Part shown: piece after piece, positions 51,725 to 57,667 of the stretch
Layout: each line of letters opens with the position of its first letter
Numbering within the stretch: the stretch's first letter is position 1
Position numbers and translations under genes: made by a program
Assembly (NCBI GenBank): GCA_017430675.1
Contig: JAFRMM010000058.1
Span: forward strand, 1-57,667
Source of the DNA: Prevotella sp.
Lineage (GTDB): Bacteria; Bacteroidota; Bacteroidia; Bacteroidales; Bacteroidaceae
Length of the DNA: 57,667 nt
Reading direction: 5' to 3'
The notes under the pieces: generated by a model
The model's database searches: none
Told to the model about the DNA's origin: nothing
Seen by the model: only the letters and a program-made list of their open reading frames with translations

Positions 51725-53548
51725 ATTATAGTCCGTCGTTCCCTTCAGGATACGGGGACGCTCCTGATCGTAGTCAGGACTGATAACATTATACTCCTCA
51801 TGATAATCCCTCGTATAGATGCCACCGAGATAGAGCAGCAGATGGGCCAGACAGTCGGTCATCATCGGACGGTCCTTGGCGGCCTGTATCGCCTTCCAGC
51901 CGTAGGGATGGTTCTCCCTATATACTGGCGACCCCCAGATCCAGAATGGAATCTCGAACTCCTCGCGCGCCAGACGGTAGTCAATGTTCGCCGAGTGCAT
52001 CCGTCCGTACATATAGGGTTTGCCATTGTAGATCTCCTCACCGTGGTCAGGCATATAGATCACCACTGCATCCTTGTCGGTGAACTTCTGGGTGACGGCC
52101 GCCACGATGGAGTCGTTATAAAGCACGGAGTTGTCATAGTCGGCCACAATCAGTTTCTGCTTGGGCGTCAGATCGGGACGGTCGTACATCGGAGCCAACA
52201 GATGTTTGCGGGTCTTCTGCGGGTAGCGCGACTTGTACATCACATGCTGTCCCATCAGGTGGAGGATAACCAGGTTATGCTCGCTATCCTCCTTCCTCAG
52301 TTGGTCGTACTCCTTGAGCACACCCTCATCGAACTCATGGAGGCGCTCATTGCGGGTATCGAACTGCGCCTTGCTCAATTCGGGATTGTTCAGGAAGAAA
52401 CCGCCACTGAAGTCATAGACGGCCTCTTTGGCTTCGGGCAGGAACTGGTTGGTGATGAACGTCACGTGATAGCCCGCCCTGCGGAACACCTCGGGGAAGA
52501 GCGGATAGTCGCTCCATGTTCCCGAGTCTCCAACAGTATGGAGCGACAGCACGTTCTTAAACACATAACTCGTCAGGTTCCACGGAGCCACCACATCCGT
52601 GAAGGGCACCAGACTGCCCTCCTCCGCCAAGGCCAACTGACGTGGCGTTGTCGGCATGTCATAGCCATAGAGTTGGGAGTGGTGCTTGTTGTAACTCTCA
52701 CCGATGACCAGCACGATGTTCGGTACGCGGAAGGTACAACTATCCACCTGCACCTCGTTCTTCACGATAACCATTTTTTCCAGTTGGTGTGAGGCGAGAT
52801 GATTGGCATAGAGGCTGAATATCAGACGGTAGATGGGCAGATAGAGTTCCGGTCTCGGCTTCTGGTTCAACTGGTGCTCCACCTCACCAATGGTGTCCTT
52901 CGTCATCAGTTTGTGGATGGCCTCTTTATTCGTCTGACACTCCCCCCAGGCATATATCATCAGCCAGGCGACGACAAGGCCGAAGATGCACCTGCATGCC
53001 GTCACCAAGATGACCGTCAGTTTAGGATTCAGGGTGGGTAGGTTCATCCGTACCCGCTGTTGTCTGACGACCCGACGGACAACCGTCCAGAGGATATGTG
53101 CCAAAAGCACCGGCAGGACATAGCCCACGGGTGACAGCAGGACATCCCAGTTGAGATAGCCAGACAGGAACTCGCCAGCCTCCTGCGTGTTCGTCTCACC
53201 CACGAGCATGAGCATCGTCGGCGTCAGCGTCGATTCGAAGCGCACGTAACAGTACATATCGACGATGGCCGTACCATAGAGAATCATGTATAAGGGGATT
53301 CTTACCCAGAAGCGCACCTTTCTGGGAATGAGCGCCAGCAGCACACAGACGAGATAGAGGTCGAAGAAGAGTTCTGTGGCCGACAGGTCGTAAGGCTCGG
53401 CATTGTTCACATGCAGGGGAATCTCCACCTGCGTACACAGATAGCCCAAGACGAACATAAACACGAAGAAGGCACTGTTCTTCTCTATCGGAGCGAACAG
53501 CCAGCCTATCCACTTGAATATGTTCAGTCGCCTAAGCATAATAGCCAT
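51704..53548 (-). CDS. Phosphoethanolamine transferase-like sulfatase-fold protein (EptA family)
   Basis: A 614-aa inner-membrane enzyme with five N-terminal helices and a periplasmic alkaline-phosphatase-fold domain. VLVIGESYNKHHSQLYGYDMPTT carries the metal-binding Glu, the nucleophile Thr lies in PWNLTSYVFKNVLS, and YMPDHGEEIYN gives the second metal ligands. Such enzymes move phosphoethanolamine from phospholipid to lipid A or glycans and can lower sensitivity to cationic peptides. The start at 53548 overlaps nadD by 17 bp; 53539 (MLRRLNIF) is an alternative with less overlap. The C-terminal residues come from the heptamer array. Confidence 0.88.
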   Translation of the reverse strand: MAIMLRRLNIFKWIGWLFAPIEKNSAFFVFMFVLGYLCTQVEIPLHVNNAEPYDLSATELFFDLYLVCVLLALIPRKVRFWVRIPLYMILYGTAIVDMYCYVRFESTLTPTMLMLVGETNTQEAGEFLSGYLNWDVLLSPVGYVLPVLLAHILWTVVRRVVRQQRVRMNLPTLNPKLTVILVTACRCIFGLVVAWLMIYAWGECQTNKEAIHKLMTKDTIGEVEHQLNQKPRPELYLPIYRLIFSLYANHLASHQLEKMVIVKNEVQVDSCTFRVPNIVLVIGESYNKHHSQLYGYDMPTTPRQLALAEEGSLVPFTDVVAPWNLTSYVFKNVLSLHTVGDSGTWSDYPLFPEVFRRAGYHVTFITNQFLPEAKEAVYDFSGGFFLNNPELSKAQFDTRNERLHEFDEGVLKEYDQLRKEDSEHNLVILHLMGQHVMYKSRYPQKTRKHLLAPMYDRPDLTPKQKLIVADYDNSVLYNDSIVAAVTQKFTDKDAVVIYMPDHGEEIYNGKPYMYGRMHSANIDYRLAREEFEIPFWIWGSPVYRENHPYGWKAIQAAKDRPMMTDCLAHLLLYLGGIYTRDYHEEYNVISPDYDQERPRILKGTTDYNQLIIDN

Positions 53549-54065
53549 TCTTCTTGATTACCGCCTCTACTACTCTCGGCACCATCTTTCGGATGCTTTT
53601 CCCTTCACGGATCCGCTGGCGGATCTCCGTGCTGGAGATGTCGATAAACCCAGGATCGCCAGGCGTCCTGGTATAAACCACTATCTCATAATTCTTCTTG
53701 ATTTCCTCGGCACGATACCAACGGTCGAAAAGATCCCAGTTGTCGCCGCCGATCATCAGCACGAACTCACGGTCAGGATAGTCGTGTGACAGGGCTTGCA
53801 GGGTGTTCCAAGTATAGGAGGGTTTCGGCAGGTGCATCTCGTAGTCGCTGGCGATGATGCCATCCTCGTTCTTCAGCGCCCTGCGCGCCATCTCCAAACG
53901 AGCCTCATCACTCAGCAGGTCATCAGCATGCTTCAAGGGATTCTGCGGCGACACCATCAGCCACACCTCGTCGAGTCCCGCCTTCTCCTTCAGTTGTCGG
54001 GCCAGCGAGATATGTCCGTTATGGATGGGGTTGAACGACCCGCCGAAGATGCCCGTCTTAATCAT
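53532..54065 (-). CDS. nadD: Nicotinate-nucleotide adenylyltransferase
   Basis: A 177-aa cytoplasmic enzyme that makes deamido-NAD from nicotinate mononucleotide and ATP. The nucleotidyltransferase motif GIFGGSFNPIHNGHI (about 6-20) and the ISSTEIRQRIREGKSI motif near the C-terminus are both present, with LMIGGDNWDLFDRWYR between them. Length is slightly short but normal for Bacteroidetes NadD. Its start overlaps gmk by 8 bp and its end overlaps the phosphoethanolamine transferase, so this essential gene is locked into the envelope operon. Confidence 0.95.
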   Translation of the reverse strand: MIKTGIFGGSFNPIHNGHISLARQLKEKAGLDEVWLMVSPQNPLKHADDLLSDEARLEMARRALKNEDGIIASDYEMHLPKPSYTWNTLQALSHDYPDREFVLMIGGDNWDLFDRWYRAEEIKKNYEIVVYTRTPGDPGFIDISSTEIRQRIREGKSIRKMVPRVVEAVIKKNGYYA

Positions 54066-54633
54066 TCAAGAATGTCTGTATGATCTCCAGGGCGTCGGCC
54101 TCAGCATATTCCAGAATGTCGTTGATAACCACACGGTCGAATTTCTCCGCAAAGGTCAGTTCAAACTCCGCACGGGCGATACGCTGGTCGATGACATCAG
54201 GGGCATCCGTGCCCCTGCTCTCTAATCGACGGCGCAACTCCCGGATCGACGGGGGCTGGATGAAGAGGCTCAGCGCCTTGTCGCCATAGTAGTTCTTGAT
54301 GTTCACGCCACCCTTCACATCGACATCGAACACCACGTTCTGCCCTGCCTCCAACTGCCGTTCCACCTGAGACTTCAACGTACCGTAGAAGCGGTTCTCA
54401 TACACCTCCTCATACTCCAGGAACTCATCGTTGTCGATACGCTGACGGAACTCCTCGGGAGTCAGGAAGAAATACTCCACGCCGTTCTGCTCCGTGCCAC
54501 GGGGAGCACGTGAGGTACAGGAGATCGAGAACGCCAGGTTCAGTTCCCTGTGCTCCTTCATCAGCCATGAGATGATCGTGCTCTTGCCCGTCCCCGACGG
54601 TGCCGAGAAAATAATCAGTTTGCCTCTGCTCAT
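54058..54633 (-). CDS. gmk: Guanylate kinase
   Basis: A 191-aa enzyme phosphorylating GMP to GDP. The P-loop is FSAPSGTGKSTII (about 9-21); the GMP-binding SCTSRAPRGTEQNGVEYFFLT and EYEEVYENRFYGT segments are intact, as is the lid-region IFIQPPS-like LSLFIQPPSIRELRRRL. It starts 3 nt after the yicC stop. The yicC-gmk-nadD order is common in Bacteroidales. Confidence 0.96.
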   Translation of the reverse strand: MSRGKLIIFSAPSGTGKSTIISWLMKEHRELNLAFSISCTSRAPRGTEQNGVEYFFLTPEEFRQRIDNDEFLEYEEVYENRFYGTLKSQVERQLEAGQNVVFDVDVKGGVNIKNYYGDKALSLFIQPPSIRELRRRLESRGTDAPDVIDQRIARAEFELTFAEKFDRVVINDILEYAEADALEIIQTFLND

Positions 54634-54636
54634 ATC

Positions 54637-55512
54637 TTACAATGCATTAAGTACTTGTTCCTTAATCTGCTCCAACTCATCCTTCATCTTGACGACGATG
54701 TTCTGCATCTCCGCCTGATTGCTCTTCGAACCCGTGGTGTTGATCTCACGGCCCATCTCCTGGGCGATGAATCCGAGTTTCTTGCCCTGTCCCGCTGACT
54801 CGGCCATCGTGTCACGGAAATACTTCAGATGGTTCGTCAGGCGCTGCTTCTCCTCGCTGATATCAAGTTTCTCAATGTAGTAGATCAGTTCCTGCTCCAG
54901 ACGGTTCTTGTCGTACTCCACACCGGGAATCTGCTGCAGACCGTCGATGATACGCGCTTTGATCTTCTCCACGCGACCTTGTTCGTAAGGTACGATCTCC
55001 GAGAGCAGTTGTTCAATATTATCGACCTTCTCCTCAAACTTCCTCTGCAGGGCGGCACCCTCCTGAATGCGGAAATCCACCAGATTCTTCAGGGCATCCC
55101 TGACGGCATCCCTGACAGCCTCCCACTCTGCCTCCTCCAGTTCCTCCACCTCCGTCTTCGTCAGCACGTCGGGCATCCTGAGCAGGGTGTAGAACCAGTC
55201 CTCGGGCACAGGAATGCCCGTCTTCTCCGAGATCTCCCTGATCTGCTGGTAGTAGTTCTCCACCAGTGCCGCATTGACAGGGGTGGCATCCACGATGGTG
55301 TCCTTCTCTATCCACACACTCATATCGACCTTACCTCGGATGAGGGCCTCGGCCACCATCTGGCGCATCTCCATCTCCTTCTCGCGATAGAGGGGTGCGA
55401 TACGGGTGTTCAGATCCAGTTGCTTCGAGTTAAGCGACTTGATCTCTACGTGAATCTTTTTCTCCTTATAGGCCACAACCGCCTTGCCGTAGCCCGTCAT
55501 TGACTGTATCAT
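54637..55512 (-). CDS. YicC/YloC family endoribonuclease
   Basis: A 291-aa protein with the conserved N-terminal MTGYGKA motif (preceded here by MIQS), the IEIKSLNSKQLDLNTR-like segment, and the C-terminal LTNHLKYFRDTM and GKKLGFIAQEMGREINTTGSKSN motif. YicC/YloC proteins are metal-dependent RNA endonucleases involved in small-RNA turnover. It is the first gene of the long leftward operon (yicC, gmk, nadD, eptA-like, acyltransferase, HAD, DUF6080-like). I chose the ATG at 55512; the internal ATG of MTGYG at 55500 is also possible. Confidence 0.92.
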   Translation of the reverse strand: MIQSMTGYGKAVVAYKEKKIHVEIKSLNSKQLDLNTRIAPLYREKEMEMRQMVAEALIRGKVDMSVWIEKDTIVDATPVNAALVENYYQQIREISEKTGIPVPEDWFYTLLRMPDVLTKTEVEELEEAEWEAVRDAVRDALKNLVDFRIQEGAALQRKFEEKVDNIEQLLSEIVPYEQGRVEKIKARIIDGLQQIPGVEYDKNRLEQELIYYIEKLDISEEKQRLTNHLKYFRDTMAESAGQGKKLGFIAQEMGREINTTGSKSNQAEMQNIVVKMKDELEQIKEQVLNAL

Positions 55513-55540
55513 GCGTATCTTATTAATAATAATTTGTCGG

Positions 55541-55571
55541 CAAAGGTACAAAAAAAGCCACAGACTACAAA
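55541..55571 (-). promoter_or_regulatory. Promoter of the yicC operon
   Basis: Minus-strand TTTG (55568-55571), 19 nt, then TACCTTTG (55541-55548). The -33 element lies in the loop of the preceding terminator hairpin. Confidence 0.8.
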
Positions 55572-55586
55572 AAATCTGTGGCTTTT
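55552..55586 (-). terminator. Intrinsic terminator of the BspA-like gene
   Basis: A 12-bp stem (55553-55564 with 55575-55586, core GCCACAGA/TCTGTGGC); a T-run follows the hairpin in the leftward direction and an A-run precedes it. Confidence 0.85.
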
Positions 55587-55610
55587 CTTTATGATCATAT
55601 AATTTTGTTA

Positions 55611-56916
55611 CTATCGAATCACGACCTTACGGCCATTGTGGATATAGAGGCCCTTCCTCGTGGGCTTATCGATGCGCTGGCCGCCGAGGGTGAACCATTG
55701 GCCGTCACGGTTATTAGTTATTGTTTCACGGTTATTGTCCTTGATGCCCGTGGTTTCGGCGAAGACGATCGGCATGGACTCCGTCTCGAGTTCAGCCAGA
55801 TGGCAGGTGCTAGGCATGCCTAGATTACCTAGGACATCCGAGGAAGACGAGGCTTCCTCGCTGCGGGCGCCTGTGGCGCCCGCCAGCATCGAGGTGGGCA
55901 GTTGCAGGTAACTCTTGTTGGTGCCGATGTTGGCCGAGCCGCTCACGCTCATGTACGTGCCGCCCTTCAGGTAGTAGTTCGTCAGGGTGCCGTCCTCGGA
56001 TGTCCCGTTGATGGTGATCTCATCTCCGATGTTACCCACGATCATGTTCTCATAGGCGTCCTGGACGCCTGACGACGGGATGGTGTAGGTCTCACCGCCC
56101 GTGCCTTTCAAGAGCAGGCCCTCGCCCTTCTGCACCTTCCTGACGCGGGTGAGCCAGATGGTCTTCGTGCTGGCATCGTAGCCCGTGGCCGTGAAGGCCT
56201 TCACCTCGTTGGAGAAACTGAAGTCCAGTCCCTTGCTACCGCAGAACGTGGTCTTGCCGTTCTTGCCGATAGTGATGTCGCAGGTCTCGGCTACGCCACT
56301 CTTTACAGTGAAATACCCGGGAGCATCAGCGCCGCCGTCAATTCGGGCGTATGTGTAGTCGATATGAGATGTGTCATATGCTGTACCCTTACCGCCAACG
56401 AGGCTGGTACAGCCAGAGAATACAGATTCTCCGTCAGTAACATTCGCTATATTCCATTTGTCACCAACATATATAGTAGTCAACCCACTGCAATAGGAGA
56501 ACAAAAAACTCATGCCCGTCACATTGCTGGTGTCAAAGTTGCTTACGTCAAGACTGATCAAGCCACTGCAACCAAAGAACATGTTACTCATGTATGTTAC
56601 ATTGCTAGTGTTAAGATACTTCATATCTACTATTTCAGTCAATGATTCTGCTTCATAAAACCAACGTGCAGTTGACTTTGGACGTGCATCAGCAAAAGAC
56701 GAATCAAAAACTACTTTCTTGATTTGACTACAATCCCATGGTGCAGAAAAACCGGTTTCATCCGTATCAAATACATTCTCCCCCTTCTGGCTTTTCACCA
56801 TACTTAAAGGTGAGGGTACCCGTTTCGCTGTCGAAGACGGCGTAGCCTTGTTTGTCTGCCCAACCGCACAGGGGAATCAGCAGACCAATTAATACTAATA
56901 GTAGATTCTTTTTCAT
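55611..56916 (-). pseudogene. BspA-like (DUF285 repeat) surface protein with a frameshift
   Basis: The gene begins at 56916 with a signal peptide (MKKNLLLVLIGLLIPLCGWADK) and reads YAVFDSETGTLTFKYGEKP before a stop near 56767. The rest (VFDTDETGFSAPWDCSQIKK..., then DUF285 repeats such as LNTSNVTYMSNMFFGCSGL and FDTSNVTGMSFLFSYCSGL) is in another frame. Dropping one C from the C5 run at 56780-56784 joins the parts. The C-terminus (QWFTLGGQRIDKPTRKGLY...VVIR) is like the conserved secretion/anchoring tail of Prevotella surface proteins. DUF285 proteins are adhesion-type leucine-rich-like surface proteins. It could be a true pseudogene, a phase-variable gene, or a sequencing error. Confidence 0.8.
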
Positions 56917-56996
56917 ATTAACAGGTTTAGTTTCATACCAAACAAACACCCCTGATTCGGCCGTTTATCATTTGTCTTAGGTTATGCTTATGATAC

Positions 56997-57032
56997 AAAA
57001 AAGGCGTAGGTGTCTGTTTCTCTGCCTACCCC
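56997..57032 (-). terminator. Terminator of the candidate RNA upstream of the BspA-like gene
   Basis: In the leftward direction GGGGTAGG (57025-57032) pairs with CCTACGCC (57003-57010) with one mismatch, followed by TTTTTT (56997-57002). Confidence 0.7.
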
Positions 57033-57296
57033 TTGTCACAGGCCTTCGCATTGCCCTCCACATCAGGATAGACAACGCAGTTAGCCCACGCCAGAACGAA
57101 CTATATCTAAATGAGGTATATAGAAACGCTCCACGCAGACGCCTCGTTGTCATCTGTCTGAATGCGATAGGAAGTTGCGAAGTTCGTGACCGCCAGGACA
57201 GACGCTCTTGCTCTAGCAAGCGAACTTGCAGTTCGAGCGCGAAAATGTCTTTCTCATATATAAGACCGCCCGCTTACCCCAAGGGCTAACAAGCGA
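57000..57296 (-). ncRNA. Candidate structured RNA (~300 nt)
   Basis: There is no credible protein. The leftward transcript starting at the 57302-57309 promoter shows a long-range pairing (GGGCTAAC at 57283-57290 with GTTAGCCC at 57080-57087, extended by CGC/GCG) that encloses a cloverleaf-like part: CGCT/AGCG (57203-57206 with 57236-57239) holding two hairpins, CTTGCT/AGCAAG and CGAACT/AGTTCG. It ends in an intrinsic terminator. It is either an independent small RNA or an attenuated leader of the BspA-like gene that starts 80 nt further on. I cannot match it to tmRNA, RNase P or SRP RNA. Confidence 0.55.
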
Positions 57297-57301
57297 TGCC
57301 G

Positions 57302-57332
57302 CAAAGGTAAGAAAAATTCCCGAAACGTCCAA
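57302..57332 (-). promoter_or_regulatory. Promoter of the candidate RNA
   Basis: Minus-strand TTG (57330-57332), 20 nt, then TACCTTTG (57302-57309); the -33 part lies within the terminator of the Rpn gene. Confidence 0.7.
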
Positions 57333-57346
57333 GCATTTCAGGAATT
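57312..57346 (-). terminator. Intrinsic terminator of the right-edge Rpn gene
   Basis: An 11-bp stem (57336-57346 with 57315-57325, one G-T pair) with a 10-nt loop and a T-run in the leftward direction. Confidence 0.85.
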
Positions 57347-57376
57347 ATTTTATTAAACAGCGTTGTTGAATCCTAT

Positions 57377-57667
57377 TCACAAACTGTCGATTTCTTCTTG
57401 TGTCAGGCCTGTCACTTGGGAGATGGTATCGGCAGACATGCCGAGCGCTTTCATCCTGCGGGCATTTTCGCGGTTGGCCTCATCCTTGCCTTCTGCAAGT
57501 CCTTCTGCGCGGCCTTCTGCGCGGCCTTCTGCGCGCCCCTCTGCACGGCCTTTGGCTTGTCCCTCGGCCAGCCCCTTAGCCTTACCCTTGTTGTAGGAAG
57601 TCGTCATGGTGCTGTAGTAGTCCCAGTAGTCCTTGATGCTCTCCTGGTACTCATGCCGCTCCTGTGG
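57377..57667 (-). CDS. Rpn family nuclease, C-terminal part (5' end beyond window)
   Basis: Only the last 96 residues are present; the frame is open to the right edge. The segment RHEYQESIKDYWDYYSTM matches the same region of the Rpn protein at 32.9-33.8 kb (KKDYWDYYSTM), which identifies it. It is followed by a Gly/Ala/Glu repeat tail (LAEGQAKGRAEGRAEGRAEG) encoded by near-perfect 12-bp units, and a helical end (MSADTISQVTGLTQEEIDSL) like that of the other copy. The ATG at 57607 could also start an internal 76-aa protein consisting of just this tail. Confidence 0.85.
   Translation of the reverse strand, partial: PQERHEYQESIKDYWDYYSTMTTSYNKGKAKGLAEGQAKGRAEGRAEGRAEGRAEGLAEGKDEANRENARRMKALGMSADTISQVTGLTQEEIDSL
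57495..57555. repeat. 12-bp tandem repeat in the Rpn tail
   Basis: Units GCGCGGCCTTCT (plus strand) and close variants encode GRAE blocks. As the unit is a multiple of three, copy number can change without breaking the frame. Confidence 0.8.

Noticed and set aside
54721..54740. tRNA-like TTCGAACC motif
   Set aside because: It lies in the yicC coding sequence and no cloverleaf can be formed around it.
55690..55750. Another heptamer array (AATAACC/AATAACT units) in the BspA-like tail
   Set aside because: Only three imperfect units, in frame; too short to separate from ordinary coding sequence.

Overview
The window looks like the chromosome of a Prevotella-type member of the Bacteroidales. Reasons: many promoters have the Bacteroidetes form (TTTG, about 20 nt, TAnnTTTG); Shine-Dalgarno sites are mostly weak; secreted proteins start with Bacteroidales-style signal peptides and lipoboxes; the families include BtuG-type (DUF5074), DUF4468, HU-HIG, VirE-N/VapE/DUF3874, BspA-like DUF285, CotH with a C-terminal sorting domain, and GH51/GH36/GH3/CE1 enzymes. 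No rRNA, tRNA, CRISPR array, intact insertion sequence or prophage was seen.

Layout. 0-8 kb: a MEMO (AmmeMemoRadiSam B) gene cut by the left edge, then a GH3 / carboxylesterase / two CE1 esterase operon for plant polysaccharides. 8-13 kb: an acyl-adenylating GH3-family protein with a big Ig-like lipoprotein and a DUF3108 protein. 13-19.5 kb: a MINPP-like phosphatase, a CotH surface protein, an AT-rich TPR sensor and a lipoprotein. 19.5-24 kb: a vitamin B12 uptake operon (riboswitch, btuB, btuG-like, btuF-like). 24-29.5 kb: an accessory zone with a PD-(D/E)XK nuclease, HU plus VapE-type ATPase, an AT-rich repeat-bearing intergenic region, fused remnants of two defence-type genes, and a higBA toxin-antitoxin pair. 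29.7-33.8 kb: GH51 arabinofuranosidase, aldo/keto reductase and an Rpn nuclease. 33.9-39.3 kb: a giant single-chain restriction-modification enzyme with a highly structured leader. 39.4-45.5 kb: a leftward operon of membrane protein, GT2, ABC ATPase, cobD, cobS and a disrupted cbiB. 45.7-48.6 kb: mntP and a GH36 alpha-galactosidase. 48.6-55.5 kb: a tightly packed leftward operon from yicC/gmk/nadD into envelope-modifying enzymes. 55.6 kb to the right end: a frameshifted BspA-like surface protein, a candidate structured RNA, and the C-terminus of a second Rpn protein.

How parts fit together. Two B12 loci complement each other: surface capture and outer-membrane import under riboswitch control, and late nucleotide-loop assembly genes plus an ABC ATPase. 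The last assembly gene, cbiB, is interrupted by a 23-bp tandem-repeat insert whose removal restores a continuous protein. Similar 7-bp arrays of the form A-R-K-T-N-A-G occur inside the GH3 gene, upstream of the GH36 gene, and at the junction of two envelope genes; an 8-bp relative encodes a lipoprotein signal peptide.

Most promising for new biology: (1) the leader of the restriction-modification gene, with a 137-nt fold-back and three copies of one segment that can form mutually exclusive hairpins, one of which covers the start codon region; (2) the dispersed heptamer arrays that make or break reading frames; (3) a structured ~300-nt RNA with its own promoter and terminator upstream of the BspA-like gene. 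All are sequence-level observations; function is inferred.
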